The notes under the pieces were generated by a model that saw only the letters and a program-made list of their open reading frames with translations, searched no databases and was not told where the DNA came from. Of a stretch of DNA of 64,000 bases, positions 41,974 through 51,269 are shown one piece after another. The stretch covers positions 1 through 64,000 of the forward strand of contig JALEUQ010000053.1 in NCBI GenBank assembly GCA_022780965.1, written 5' to 3'. Origin of the DNA: Clostridiales bacterium (lineage in GTDB: Bacteria; Bacillota; Clostridia; Peptostreptococcales; Anaerovoracaceae). Numbering within the stretch: position 1 is the stretch's first letter; each line of letters begins with the position of its first letter. The position numbers were made by a program, and so were the translations under genes.

Positions 41974-44742
41974 ATGGCAGGTAGCAGGAATAATAAAAAC
42001 AATCCAAAAAAGAACAGTAATAACGGCAGAAGCACGTCCGGCAGGGGACGAGGCAAATCGGCTTCCGGTTCTGCAGGTACTGCATCCGGCAGAAAAAAGC
42101 AGGCTGCTGCTGAAGAAGAAATTCTCAAAAGGAAGAAGTCAATAAGGGATGAGATTACTGCTGTTATTGTAATTGCTGTCGGTGTGTTTATGGCCATCGC
42201 ATTTCAGACAAATGCAGCAGGAGAATTCGGCCGTGTGCTCAGCGATGTTTTCAAAGGCATCTTCGGATTTACCGCTTATATTATGCCGTACTATTTCATC
42301 ATCGGCGGAATTCTGATTTTCTGCAGGAAGATGATACATGTAGGCGTTAAATCAGTGGTACTCACAGTAGTAATCTACCTGATGATGGCAATGGTCAATG
42401 CCGCAAGATTCATAGATCCTAAGCATCTGGATTTCTCCTCTCATGCGGCAAGTGTGTATTACCGCAACGGAATGAGCCTGGATGACGGCGGCGTATTCGG
42501 CATGTTCTGCGGCAGCTTCATAGTGAAATTTATCGGTATTGCCGGTTTGTACATACTGTCTGCAGTAGTGATTTTTGCCTGCCTGCTGCTGGTTCTTGAT
42601 ACGCCGGTTTCGCGAATGTTTGAAAACGCCAAAATCAAGAAACAGCAGATGGAAGTTCGCAGGGCGGAGCGAATAGCCGAGAAGGAACGGCTCAATGAAG
42701 CGAAACGTCAGCAGATGGAAGTGGAGATGATGCTGGCAGAGGACAGAGCTGCTCGAAAGGCCGAGGAAAGGGAGCGCAGTTTCTTTGGCAGGAGTTCGCG
42801 CAGAAAGCAGTCAGATGACGGCCTTACAGACAGACAGAGGAAACTGATGAACCTTATGGAATCGGAAGACGGAGTAGGCAGCGCAAACGGAGTATCTGCG
42901 GAGCTGTTTGCCGGCGAAGATGAGGGATATCATCACAAGGAAATAAACGTTCAGGATCCTTATGAACTTGGAGAAGACAGTTTCTGGAACACAGGTGATG
43001 AAAGCGATCTTGTAATTGACGAGTCAAAAAGTAGAAGAAACAGGAGAAAAAAGAGTCCTGTCATTGTTGGAGGTGCAGCTGATGATGACACAGGTTCAGG
43101 CAGTTTGTCTGACAGCATGCCATCTGAAACAGCTGCGGCAGCAGCTGCTACAGGTTTGACAGCGACGGCGGCTTCAGCTGGAAATGACGCGAAAGAAGTG
43201 ACGCCGATGCTTTCCAAAAAGGAAGCAAAGGAGAGCATGCTCAAGGAAGAGGAGATGAACCAGACTAAAATAATCAACTATGAGTTCCCTCCGGTAAGCC
43301 TGCTCAAAGTAAACAAGAATCGCGGCAGGAACGGTGACAGTGAGGCGGAGCTGCGTCAGAAGGCACAGAAGCTTGAGGATGTGCTGCACAGTTTCAATAT
43401 AGATGCAGATGTCACAAATGTAACTCAGGGACCTACAGTAACAAGATACGAAGTGCATCCGAACAGCGGTGTTAAGGTAAAGGGTATCAAGAGCCTTGCC
43501 GATGATATTGCGCTGAATATGGAAGCCAAGAGCATAAGAATTGAAGCTCCTATTCCGGGCAAGCCTGCAGTAGGAATTGAAATAGAAAACAACAAAATCA
43601 ACATGGTAACCGTAAGGGAAATCATTGACTCGGATGTTTTCAGGAATGCGAAATCCAAGATTACCTTCGCAGTTGGCAAGGATATCAGCGGCAATGAAAT
43701 CGTTGCCGATCTTAAGTCAATGCCGCACCTTCTCATTGCAGGTTCCACAGGATCGGGCAAAAGTGTGTGCATTAACAGCATCATTACGAGCCTGCTTTAT
43801 AAAGCAAGACCAGATGAGGTTAAGCTGGTGCTGGTAGACCCTAAGGTTGTGGAACTTGCCAACTATAATGGAATACCGCATCTTCTGATTCCGGTTGTGA
43901 CAGACCCTGCCAAGGCAGCCGCAGCGCTTAACTGGGCTGTTGCCGAGATGGATGAACGATACAGGAAGTTTGCTGAAGAGGGAACAAGGGAACTGAGCAG
44001 CTTTAACGAGCACATGAGATTTGAAGGCCGAGAAGATGAAGTCATGCCGCAGGTGGTAATAATCATTGATGAGCTGGCTGATCTGATGATGGTGGCTCCT
44101 TCGCAGGTTGAGGATTCCATATGCAGGCTGGCTCAGAAGGCCAGAGCAGCAGGAATGCATCTTATCGTCGCGACTCAGAGACCTTCCGTAGATGTAATTA
44201 CAGGTGTAATCAAAGCTAATATTCCGTCCAGAATTGCTTTCGCAGTGTCATCACAGGTTGACTCGAGGACAATTCTTGATATGGCGGGAGCTGAGAAACT
44301 GGTGGGCAAAGGAGATATGCTGTTCAATCCTCTCGGTTCGGGCAAACCTTTGAGAGTTCAGGGAACTTTCATAAGCGATCAGGAAGTAAACGATGTAATA
44401 TCATTTGTCAAGGCGCAGACAGAAGAAGAACCTGAGTATTCCGAAAAGGTGATTGACAGAATAGAAAGAGCAAACAGCGTTGTTTCTTCTGTTGAAGACA
44501 AGGCGCCTGATGACGAACTTCTGTCTGATGCCATTGAACTGGTGGTTCAGGCGCAGCAGGCGTCAGTGAGCATGCTGCAGAGACGATTCCGAATAGGATA
44601 CAATCGTGCGGCAAGAATAGTTGACATGATGGAAGAACGTCAGATTGTAGGACCTCAGGACGGAAGCAGACCTAGACAGGTCCTGATTACCGAAGAGGAT
44701 CTTATGGAAATGAAAGAGTCCACTGAGGATTTGGAGATATAA
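41974..44742 (+). CDS. ftsK: DNA translocase FtsK/SpoIIIE
   Basis: A 922-residue membrane-anchored DNA pump. A basic low-complexity N-terminus (residues 1-45) is followed by four membrane helices to about 210, a charged coiled-coil and an Ala-rich linker, then the RecA-like motor. Walker A is AGSTGSGKSVC near residue 589, Walker B VVIIIDELADLMM near 694, and the C-terminal gamma winged helix (SVSMLQRRFRIGYNRAARIVDMMEE) reads orienting sequences. AGGAAGG selects ATG 41974 over the track start. It clears chromosome termini from the septum. Confidence 0.96.
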   Translation: MAGSRNNKNNPKKNSNNGRSTSGRGRGKSASGSAGTASGRKKQAAAEEEILKRKKSIRDEITAVIVIAVGVFMAIAFQTNAAGEFGRVLSDVFKGIFGFTAYIMPYYFIIGGILIFCRKMIHVGVKSVVLTVVIYLMMAMVNAARFIDPKHLDFSSHAASVYYRNGMSLDDGGVFGMFCGSFIVKFIGIAGLYILSAVVIFACLLLVLDTPVSRMFENAKIKKQQMEVRRAERIAEKERLNEAKRQQMEVEMMLAEDRAARKAEERERSFFGRSSRRKQSDDGLTDRQRKLMNLMESEDGVGSANGVSAELFAGEDEGYHHKEINVQDPYELGEDSFWNTGDESDLVIDESKSRRNRRKKSPVIVGGAADDDTGSGSLSDSMPSETAAAAAATGLTATAASAGNDAKEVTPMLSKKEAKESMLKEEEMNQTKIINYEFPPVSLLKVNKNRGRNGDSEAELRQKAQKLEDVLHSFNIDADVTNVTQGPTVTRYEVHPNSGVKVKGIKSLADDIALNMEAKSIRIEAPIPGKPAVGIEIENNKINMVTVREIIDSDVFRNAKSKITFAVGKDISGNEIVADLKSMPHLLIAGSTGSGKSVCINSIITSLLYKARPDEVKLVLVDPKVVELANYNGIPHLLIPVVTDPAKAAAALNWAVAEMDERYRKFAEEGTRELSSFNEHMRFEGREDEVMPQVVIIIDELADLMMVAPSQVEDSICRLAQKARAAGMHLIVATQRPSVDVITGVIKANIPSRIAFAVSSQVDSRTILDMAGAEKLVGKGDMLFNPLGSGKPLRVQGTFISDQEVNDVISFVKAQTEEEPEYSEKVIDRIERANSVVSSVEDKAPDDELLSDAIELVVQAQQASVSMLQRRFRIGYNRAARIVDMMEERQIVGPQDGSRPRQVLITEEDLMEMKESTEDLEI

Positions 44743-44761
44743 TTCGGAGGTTGACAGGATA

Positions 44762-46093
44762 ATGAAACTCTATATTGAAACCATGGGTTGTCCCAAGAAT
44801 TTCAATGATTCTGAAGGTGCTGCAGGCATCTGGGAAAATTCAGGAATGACAATAACAGACAACCCTTATGATGCCGATGCCATAATGGTCAACACATGCG
44901 GGTTCATAAATGATGCCAAGCAGGAATCCATTGACATGATTTTTGATATGGCACGCCTCATAGATGAAGATGAATCCGTAAACAGGAAAGTGCTTATTGT
45001 GTCAGGCTGCTTAACGCAGAGATTCGGTGACGAATTATATGAGGAAATACCTGAAATTGACATCGTCCTCGGAGTGAATGAATACGAGAAACTGCCTGAA
45101 ATAGTAAGGAACTTCAAGGCTGGACAGAGACAGAAGCATATTGGATGCAATGCGGATACTTTCGCTGAATTTACAGCAAGAAAGTACGAGGACAACCCTT
45201 ACACTGCAACGGTAAGAATTGCAGAAGGGTGCAACAACTGCTGCACATACTGCGTAATTCCGATGATACGCGGAGGATACAGGAGCAGACCGTGGGAAGC
45301 GGTTGTCGATGAAGTCAAAGAGATGGCTGCCAGAGGCACAAAAGAAATCATTCTCATTGCTCAGGACGTTACAGAATACGGAACAGATCTGTATGGCCGC
45401 CCGTCACTGCCCATGCTCCTGCGTTACCTTTGCAAAATAGAAGGAATAAGATGGATAAGACTGATGTACTGTTATGAGGATAAAATCACAGACGAGCTTA
45501 TTCAGATCATGGCAGAAGAACCGAAAATCTGTCATTACATCGACATTCCGCTTCAGCATGTATCGGACAATGTTCTTGGGAGAATGAACAGAAGATCTAC
45601 AAATGAATCAATCAGGAATACAATCGGCAGATTGAGGAAAGCAGTTCCTGACATTCATATCAGAACTACGTTCATTACCGGATTCCCCGGAGAAACAGAA
45701 GAGGATTTCGATGAGCTTTATGATTTTGCTGCAGAGATGAGATTCGAGAGGCTGGGAGTGTTCGCATACTCACAGGAGGAAGGCACAGTGGCTGGAGACA
45801 TGCCTGACCAGATTGAAGAAGAAATAAAGGCCGAGCGTGCAGACTCAATAATGAGGATGCAGATTGAAATTTCCAAGGAAGTGAATGAAAGCAAAATCGG
45901 TCAGACACTGGATGTAATGGTTGATTCCATGGATGAGGAGGGCGCGTATATTGGAAGAACACAGTACGATGCTCCTGAAATAGATAATAGTGTTATTTTT
46001 AAGTCAGAAACTCAGCTTCAGCCCGGCGACATGGTTAGAGTGAAGGTGACTGATGCTTTTGATTATGACCTTGTTGGGATAATGGAGGATTAA
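44762..46093 (+). CDS. rimO: Ribosomal protein S12 methylthiotransferase RimO
   Basis: A 443-residue radical-SAM methylthiotransferase acting on S12 Asp88. Three domains are visible: UPF0004 (YIETMGCPKNFNDSEGA, VNTCGFI, SGCLTQRF cysteines), the radical-SAM cluster CNNCCTYCVIP (CxxxCxxC near residue 156-163), and a C-terminal TRAM domain. IDIPLQHVSDNVLGRMNRRST is RimO/MiaB-like, and RGGYRSRP favours RimO over MiaB (RGRERSR). It is 20 bases after ftsK and followed by pgsA. Confidence 0.94.
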   Translation: MKLYIETMGCPKNFNDSEGAAGIWENSGMTITDNPYDADAIMVNTCGFINDAKQESIDMIFDMARLIDEDESVNRKVLIVSGCLTQRFGDELYEEIPEIDIVLGVNEYEKLPEIVRNFKAGQRQKHIGCNADTFAEFTARKYEDNPYTATVRIAEGCNNCCTYCVIPMIRGGYRSRPWEAVVDEVKEMAARGTKEIILIAQDVTEYGTDLYGRPSLPMLLRYLCKIEGIRWIRLMYCYEDKITDELIQIMAEEPKICHYIDIPLQHVSDNVLGRMNRRSTNESIRNTIGRLRKAVPDIHIRTTFITGFPGETEEDFDELYDFAAEMRFERLGVFAYSQEEGTVAGDMPDQIEEEIKAERADSIMRMQIEISKEVNESKIGQTLDVMVDSMDEEGAYIGRTQYDAPEIDNSVIFKSETQLQPGDMVRVKVTDAFDYDLVGIMED

Positions 46094-46096
46094 AAC

Positions 46097-46630
46097 ATGA
46101 ATTTACCAAACAAACTTACAATGGGAAGAATATTCGCAATTCCTGTATTTATCGTTGTATTTCTCATGGGATTCAGAGTTGCGGCCTGTATTATATTCAT
46201 TCTGGCTTCTCTTACTGACATGCTGGATGGGTATATTGCCAGGAAGTATAACATGGTGTCCAATTTCGGCAAACTGATGGATCCACTGGCAGATAAACTG
46301 TTAACAATGGCTGCTTTTGTGTGTCTTATTGAGACCGGTGATGCAGCAGCATGGATTGTAATAATAATTCTGGGAAGAGAGCTGATCATTACAGGAATGA
46401 GACAGGTGGCAGCAGCCCAGGGTATCGTAATTGCTGCGGGAGTTACAGGCAAAATAAAGACAATTACACAGATGATAGCAATACCGCTTCTGATTCTTGA
46501 CAACTGGCCATGCAGCATTTTCGCACCGGCATTTCCTCTGGATCAGATAATGCTTTACATTGCACTTGCAATGACAATCATTTCAGGTGCCGAATATATT
46601 ATGAAAAACAAGCAGCTTTTCGCGCAGTAA
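46097..46630 (+). CDS. pgsA: CDP-diacylglycerol-glycerol-3-phosphate 3-phosphatidyltransferase
   Basis: A 177-residue integral membrane enzyme making phosphatidylglycerol phosphate. The CDP-alcohol transferase motif, DG-x2-AR-x8-G-x3-D-x3-D, is read in DMLDGYIARKYNMVSNFGKLMDPLADK (about residues 40-66). Five or six hydrophobic segments are present. It lies in the conserved Firmicute order rimO-pgsA-cinA-recA. Confidence 0.96.
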   Translation: MNLPNKLTMGRIFAIPVFIVVFLMGFRVAACIIFILASLTDMLDGYIARKYNMVSNFGKLMDPLADKLLTMAAFVCLIETGDAAAWIVIIILGRELIITGMRQVAAAQGIVIAAGVTGKIKTITQMIAIPLLILDNWPCSIFAPAFPLDQIMLYIALAMTIISGAEYIMKNKQLFAQ

Positions 46631-46666
46631 TCGACTGTGTGAAAGGGCGGACAATGGGAGAAACAA

Positions 46667-47896
46667 ATGAAAACTGCTGTTTTGAGTGTCGGAACAGAGC
46701 TTCTGTTCGGGCAGATTACCAATACCAATACAGTATTCCTGTCAAAGGAACTGAATAATATGGGCCTTGATGTAATGTACCACTACACTGTTGGGGATAA
46801 TCCCGGCAGGCTGGCGGACATGATAAGGATGGCTCTTGAAGATGTGGATATGATTCTTGTCACCGGAGGGCTTGGACCAACGCAGGATGATCTGACCAAG
46901 GAAGTGGCATGTCAGGTTTTTGGCGATGAGCTGGTAGTAAACGAGAAAGCTCTCGGGAAAATCAAAGAGTACTTCCTGAGAACCGGAAGAAATATGACAG
47001 AAAACAATGCCAAACAGGCTCTGATTCCGTCTCGCGCCACAGTTTTTCACAATGATGCTGGTACGGCACCGGGATTTGCTTTGGAAAAAGACGGCAAATA
47101 TATTATCTGCATGCCGGGACCGCCTAGAGAAATGACACGCATGTTTGAGATAAGCGTGAAACCTTTCCTGGAGAAACTGTCGGACGGATACATGAGTTAC
47201 AAGCTGCTTAGATTGTACGGCATAGGCGAGTCGCTTCTGGAAACCAGGCTCATTGATCTCATTGACAATCAGACAGATCCGACTCTGGCAACATATGCCA
47301 AAGAGGGTGAGTGCCAGCTGAGAATTGCATCCAAGCGCAGCTCCAGAGAAGAGGCGGACAAAGCAGTTCAGGACATGATAGACATTGTGTCTGAGCGAGT
47401 GGGAGAGTATATCTACAGCTGCGATAATGAGGAACTTGTTGATGTTGTGGGAAGAATGCTTCTTGAAAAAGGGCTGACATTCGCGAGTGCGGAGTCATGT
47501 ACAGGCGGACTTGTTGCTGCTGCACTTACGGACATACCGGGAATTTCTCAGTCTTTCATGGCCGGATTCGTAACATACAGCAATGAAGCCAAGATGAGAG
47601 AACTTGGAGTCAGCGAAGAGACGCTCAGGGAGCACGGCGCCGTCAGCGAAGAGACTGCCAGAGAAATGGTTGAAGGTCTGGCAAGGGTGACCGGATGCGA
47701 TGTGTGCATATCGGTGACAGGCATTGCAGGACCGGGAGGCGGCACAGAAGAAAAGCCGGTTGGTCTTGTATATATCGGGTTCAAATACGGCGACAAATGC
47801 TTTGTTACAAAGAAGCTGAGTACGGGAGCATCAAGGAAATGGATTAGAAATCATACGTTGCTTGGAGTTCTGGACATTGTAAGAAGGAATATATAA
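46667..47896 (+). CDS. cinA: CinA family nicotinamide-nucleotide amidase
   Basis: A 409-residue two-domain protein. Residues 1-170 are MoaB/MogA-like (AVLSVGTELLFGQITNTNT, VTGGLGPTQDDLTKE). The C-terminal 150 form the PncC deamidase (SAESCTGGLVAAALTDIPGISQSF, VTGIAGPGGGTEEKPVGLV), which recycles NMN. It precedes recA in the usual order, but here two small genes intervene. RBS GGGAGAAACAA before the ATG. Confidence 0.95.
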   Translation: MKTAVLSVGTELLFGQITNTNTVFLSKELNNMGLDVMYHYTVGDNPGRLADMIRMALEDVDMILVTGGLGPTQDDLTKEVACQVFGDELVVNEKALGKIKEYFLRTGRNMTENNAKQALIPSRATVFHNDAGTAPGFALEKDGKYIICMPGPPREMTRMFEISVKPFLEKLSDGYMSYKLLRLYGIGESLLETRLIDLIDNQTDPTLATYAKEGECQLRIASKRSSREEADKAVQDMIDIVSERVGEYIYSCDNEELVDVVGRMLLEKGLTFASAESCTGGLVAAALTDIPGISQSFMAGFVTYSNEAKMRELGVSEETLREHGAVSEETAREMVEGLARVTGCDVCISVTGIAGPGGGTEEKPVGLVYIGFKYGDKCFVTKKLSTGASRKWIRNHTLLGVLDIVRRNI

Positions 47897-47937
47897 CAGT
47901 ATACATTAGATGATTTATTCGTGATTTATGAAAAACG

Positions 47938-47978
47938 AAGGCTCTGCTGCATGTTGAACAATGCGGCAGAGCCTTTGT
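47938..47978 (+). terminator. Terminator after cinA
   Basis: A long stem, AAGGCTCTGCTGCAT (47938-47952) with ATGCGGCAGAGCCTT (47961-47975), is followed by TGTC. It may work on both strands, since A residues precede it. Confidence 0.8.
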
Positions 47979-48038
47979 CAGCTGTTAAATATATTTAATT
48001 TGACTGAATATTGTCAAACCCCTTTGCTTTATCAGCAC

Positions 48039-48064
48039 GATGCAGGTGAATTAATTCCTGCATC
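48039..48064. repeat. 8-bp inverted repeat spanning the stop codon of the small repeat protein gene
   Basis: GATGCAGG (48039-48046) matches CCTGCATC (48057-48064). The stop codon (48051-48053) lies in the loop. No T run follows on the minus strand, so it is not a standard terminator; it could protect the mRNA end. Confidence 0.6.
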
Positions 48065-48275
48065 CGTACATTACATCTTCGGCTTTTTCAACTTCCTTGA
48101 CAAGCTGATTTACCTTAGCGCCTACACCCAGATCTTCGATAGGCATCATTTTTTCTTCAGCGTCTTCAATCTGCTTAGCCATATCTGCCAGACCTTCCTT
48201 GATGTGCAGATCTTCGATTGGATACATCTTGTCTTCGGCATTTTCGATTTCATTAATCATTTCTCTAATAGTCAT
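48051..48275 (-). CDS. Small acidic protein with three internal repeats, unknown function
   Basis: 74 residues. AAGGAG 8 bases upstream favours ATG 48275 (MTIREMINEIENAEDK) over the track start at GTG 48296. A motif repeats three times: EIENAEDKMYPIEDL, QIEDAEEKMMPIEDL and EVEKAEDVMYG. The first two also share the following HIKEGLADMA and GVGAKVNQLV frames. The protein should be helical and strongly acidic. I recognise no family. It is divergent from a lipoprotein gene and lies between cinA and recA. Confidence 0.72.
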   Translation of the reverse strand: MTIREMINEIENAEDKMYPIEDLHIKEGLADMAKQIEDAEEKMMPIEDLGVGAKVNQLVKEVEKAEDVMYGCRN

Positions 48276-48326
48276 TTCATACATCTCCTTTCTCACAGCG
48301 ATCAGCTACCCTTTTCATCTGCAATT

Positions 48327-48360
48327 ATTATAGCATCGGCAAATGATTTTTTGATATAAT
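48327..48360. promoter_or_regulatory. Back-to-back extended -10 promoters
   Basis: On the minus strand TGCTATAAT (TATAAT at 48332-48327) drives the small repeat protein. On the plus strand TGATATAAT (TATAAT at 48355-48360) drives the lipoprotein. The -10 boxes are 22 bases apart, so the two polymerases would compete for the same DNA. Confidence 0.6.
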
Positions 48361-48439
48361 GAATCATGATGTAAGGTTTAGAATTCCTTTTATCCTGACA
48401 GTAATTGCTATGGATTTGATTTACAAAAGGTGGTGCGAT

Positions 48440-48883
48440 ATGAAGACGAAGAGAATTGCGGCATTATTAATTCTGATTATTGCTGTGTTATCTCTGGTTT
48501 CGTGCGGAAATGCAGAAGAGAATACCGTCATCGAGTGCCCGAAGACTCAGCAGGAGTGGGATGCACTGCTTCCGGAATATGAAAGCGTATTTGAAGGGAC
48601 GGAGATTACTTATGCAGTTGAAGATATAGATTATTTTGTGTACGCTCAGGGAGCAGATTTCAGTCAGTTTGAAGAATACTGCAGTCTGATTGAAAAGGAG
48701 TATCCTGAAGTTGTATCCGAACAGTCTGAAGATGAAAATGTCGCTGCGCACAAAGTGATGCGTGGATTAAAGGATAAAAACGGTGCGTACTTCGAAGTTA
48801 CGGTTGATTATGAGCCTGCTTCGACTGACAAATCGGACAGCACTTCTCTTGTGACAGTTCAGATATTTTACACTAGCTGGTAA
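48440..48883 (+). CDS. Small lipoprotein of unknown function
   Basis: 147 residues. The signal MKTKRIAALLILIIAVLSLVSCGN has a lipobox (LVSC), so it should be lipid-anchored outside the membrane. The remaining 120 residues are acidic, with PKTQQEWDALLPEYESVFEGTEITYAVEDIDYFVYAQG and a final beta-rich NGAYFEVTVDYEP. I recognise no domain. The track starts at 48359 in the leader; AAAAGGTGG and the lipobox position select ATG 48440. It has its own promoter (48355). Confidence 0.8.
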   Translation: MKTKRIAALLILIIAVLSLVSCGNAEENTVIECPKTQQEWDALLPEYESVFEGTEITYAVEDIDYFVYAQGADFSQFEEYCSLIEKEYPEVVSEQSEDENVAAHKVMRGLKDKNGAYFEVTVDYEPASTDKSDSTSLVTVQIFYTSW

Positions 48884-48919
48884 ATATTGACATTAACAGA
48901 TTACCATAATAAAATACCC

Positions 48920-48948
48920 TTGACGGGAAACAAAGTATAGGGTATTAT
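48920..48948 (+). promoter_or_regulatory. recA promoter
   Basis: TTGACG (48920-48925), 17 bases and TATTAT (48943-48948). The predicted start is near 48955, inside the LexA box. Confidence 0.8.
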
Positions 48949-48954
48949 AAGGAA

Positions 48955-48966
48955 GAACAAATGTTC
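48955..48966 (+). promoter_or_regulatory. LexA (SOS) box of recA
   Basis: GAACAAATGTTC is a perfect GAAC-N4-GTTC dyad, extended to AAGAAC/GTTCTT, and matches the Bacillus/Clostridium DinR/LexA consensus. It covers the transcription start, so LexA would block recA until DNA damage. lexA is not in the window. Confidence 0.9.
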
Positions 48967-48987
48967 TTAATGTATGGAGGAAATTAA

Positions 48988-50103
48988 ATGGCAACTAAGA
49001 AAGGACAGGTCGGTGCAGTACCGGCTAATGATAGAGATAAGGCGCTTGAAGCTGCAATGGCTCAGATTCAGAAATCATTCGGCAAGGGCGCTATAATGAA
49101 GCTGGGTGATGATAACGCCATGCTGAATATTGAAGCTATTTCAACAGGTTCAATGAGTCTGGATCTGGCAACAGGCATAGGCGGTGTTCCACGTGGCAGA
49201 ATTGTAGAGATATACGGACCTGAGTCTTCAGGTAAGACAACTCTTACTCTGCATATTATTGCCGAAGCCCAGAAGACAGGCGGCAGAGCGGCATTCATCG
49301 ATGCAGAACATGCTCTCGATCCTGAATATGCCAGGAATCTTGGTGTAGACGTTGATGAGCTGCTTGTATCACAGCCTGACTACGGTGAACAGGCGCTCGA
49401 AATCGTCGAAATGCTTGTAAGAAGCGGCGCAATTGATGTTGTAGTAGTTGACTCGGTGGCTGCACTTGTGCCAAAGCATGAGATTGACGGAGCCATGGGA
49501 GAATCTGCAGTAGGTCTGCAGGCAAGGCTTATGTCACAGGCACTCAGGAAACTTGCAGGCATAATTAATAAGACTAACACTACAATCATATTTATTAACC
49601 AGCTGAGAGAGAAGATCGGTGTAATGTTTGGTAACCCTGAGACTACAACAGGCGGACGTGCTCTTAAATTCTTCGCTTCAATGAGAATGGATATCAGAAG
49701 AGTTGAAAGCATCAAGTCTGGAGATCAGGTGCTTGGCAACAGAACAAGGGTCAAGATTGTAAAGAACAAGGTTGCACCTCCGTTTAAGCAGGTTGAATTT
49801 GACATTATGTACGGGCAGGGAATTTCTAAGGCCGGTGATGTGCTTGACTGTGCCGTGGAAGCCAAGATTATTGATAAGGCGGGCTCATGGTACAGCTTTG
49901 AAGGTGAGAGAATCGGACAGGGTCGAGAGAACGTTAAGAAGTTCCTTGAAGAAAACTTCGACGTTATGGAGAAGGTTGAAGGTCTGCTGCTTGACTCAAT
50001 CAAGAAGGACAGAGAGAAACAGGAACCTGTCGAAGAGGAGATTGCAGATATTCTCAGTGATGAAGAGTTTTTCATTGATGAGGACGGTGTTATCATCGAA
50101 TAG
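48988..50103 (+). CDS. recA: Recombinase A
   Basis: A 371-residue RecA. Walker A is [10 protein letters not shown] near residue 73, Walker [12 protein letters not shown], loop L1 [20 protein letters not shown] and loop L2 around [28 protein letters not shown]. The C-terminal tail is very acidic ([23 protein letters not shown]). It pairs strands in recombination and is the co-protease for LexA. Preceded by AGGAGG-like GGAGGA and by a LexA box. Confidence 0.99.
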   Translation: MATKKGQVGAVPANDRDKALEAAMAQIQKSFGKGAIMKLGDDNAMLNIEAISTGSMSLDLATGIGGVPRGRIVEIYGPESSGKTTLTLHIIAEAQKTGGRAAFIDAEHALDPEYARNLGVDVDELLVSQPDYGEQALEIVEMLVRSGAIDVVVVDSVAALVPKHEIDGAMGESAVGLQARLMSQALRKLAGIINKTNTTIIFINQLREKIGVMFGNPETTTGGRALKFFASMRMDIRRVESIKSGDQVLGNRTRVKIVKNKVAPPFKQVEFDIMYGQGISKAGDVLDCAVEAKIIDKAGSWYSFEGERIGQGRENVKKFLEENFDVMEKVEGLLLDSIKKDREKQEPVEEEIADILSDEEFFIDEDGVIIE

Positions 50104-50256
50104 ATGCCGGAGATGTACATTTACACCTGATGCGTATGTGTATCCATATGGTGGAAACCATTTGTAATTTATTGTATTTAAAATTCACTGAAATATTGCA
50201 GTTTCAGTGAATTTTACACTTTACAAACCATCTTTGATAGTGTAATATATTGTGAT

Positions 50257-50331
50257 GTAAGCCGCTCGAAGTGGGCCCAATTAAAGGTTTGCAAACGGTG
50301 AACCTGCCTACCGTAGGCGAGACTGGATAGA
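50257..50331 (+). promoter_or_regulatory. L21 ribosomal protein leader
   Basis: The leader contains the Firmicute L21-leader features GCCGCTCGAAGTGGGCC and GGTTTGCAAACGGTGAACC, then CCTACCGTAGG, immediately before the rplU ribosome-binding site. It is thought to bind L21 for autoregulation of rplU-rpmA. Confidence 0.8.
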
Positions 50332-50347
50332 GGAGGTAATTATCTAA

Positions 50348-50848
50348 ATGTATGCAATTATTGAAACTGGCGGCAAGCAGTACAAGGTAGAGAACGGCGA
50401 CAGAGTTGTTGTTGAAAAGCTGAACGTTGCTGACGGCGAAGCAGTAGTATTTGACAAGGTACTTGTTCTGGCAGATGAAGCCGGCGTTAAGGTTGGAACT
50501 CCTTACGTTGAAGGCGTTACAGTTGAAGGAACAGCTGTTGAAACGGGCAAGGGCAAGAAGGTTGTAATCTTCAAGTACAAGGCTAAGAAGGACTACAGAA
50601 AGAAGCAGGGTCACAGACAGCCATACACAATGGTTGAGATTAACTCAATCGGCGGTGTTAAGGCAGCACCTGCAGTAGAAGCACCTGCAGCTGAAGCTCC
50701 TGAAGCAGAAGCAGCAGAAACTGAAAAGCCTGCATTAAAGTCAATGAAGAAGGCTGAGCTCATCGAATTCGCTAAGGCAAACAACATCGAAGTTGATGAG
50801 AAGGCACTTAAGGCAGACATTCTTGAAACAATAGAAGCTGCACTTTAA
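50348..50848 (+). CDS. rplU: 50S ribosomal protein L21 with C-terminal SAP/HeH-like extension
   Basis: 166 residues versus about 103 for typical L21. Residues 1-103 are standard L21 ([50 protein letters not shown]). An Ala/Pro/Glu linker (about 104-128) follows, then [37 protein letters not shown], a two-helix pattern like the SAP/HeH or Rho N-terminal fold. Its function is unknown; RNA or DNA binding is plausible. AGGAGG precedes the ATG. The gene ends 47 bases before rpmA. Confidence 0.96.
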   Translation: MYAIIETGGKQYKVENGDRVVVEKLNVADGEAVVFDKVLVLADEAGVKVGTPYVEGVTVEGTAVETGKGKKVVIFKYKAKKDYRKKQGHRQPYTMVEINSIGGVKAAPAVEAPAAEAPEAEAAETEKPALKSMKKAELIEFAKANNIEVDEKALKADILETIEAAL

Positions 50849-50895
50849 TTAGAAATTGTAACCTGATTGATGATAAACAAGGAGGTGTCTGATCC

Positions 50896-51156
50896 ATGGC
50901 AAGTAAGAAAGGTGTAGGTAGCTCGAAGAACGGTCGTGACAGTGAGTCGAAACGATTAGGCGTTAAGACTGGTGATGGTCAGTTCGTAAGTGCCGGTAGC
51001 ATCCTGGTTAGACAGAGAGGAACTAAGTTCCATCCTGGCAACAACGTAGGCATCGGCGGCGACGATACTTTATTTGCAAAGATTGACGGAGCTGTTAAGT
51101 TCGAAAGAAAAGATAAGACAAGAAAACAGGTAAGCGTATATCCTAAGGAAGCGTAA
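50896..51156 (+). CDS. rpmA: 50S ribosomal protein L27
   Basis: 86 residues beginning [24 protein letters not shown]. In most Firmicutes L27 begins with an extra nine or so residues (MLKLDLQFFA-like) removed by the Prp protease encoded between rplU and rpmA. Here both the extension and the prp gene are absent. The mature N-terminus, ASKKG, is where the peptidyl-transferase-near tail starts. AAGGAGG is 9 bases before ATG 50896. Confidence 0.97.
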   Translation: MASKKGVGSSKNGRDSESKRLGVKTGDGQFVSAGSILVRQRGTKFHPGNNVGIGGDDTLFAKIDGAVKFERKDKTRKQVSVYPKEA

Positions 51157-51165
51157 GAATGTTTT

Positions 51166-51190
51166 AGCCCCTTTAACGAGGGGCTTTTTT
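51166..51190 (+). terminator. Terminator after rpmA
   Basis: AGCCCCT (51166-51172) pairs with AGGGGCT (51179-51185), followed by TTTTTT. Confidence 0.88.
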
Positions 51191-51269
51191 ATTGATATGA
51201 GTCATGCAATAAGTTAAAATAATTATGTATGTATATTTGTAGATTTTTCCCTTAATTATAGGAGGATTC

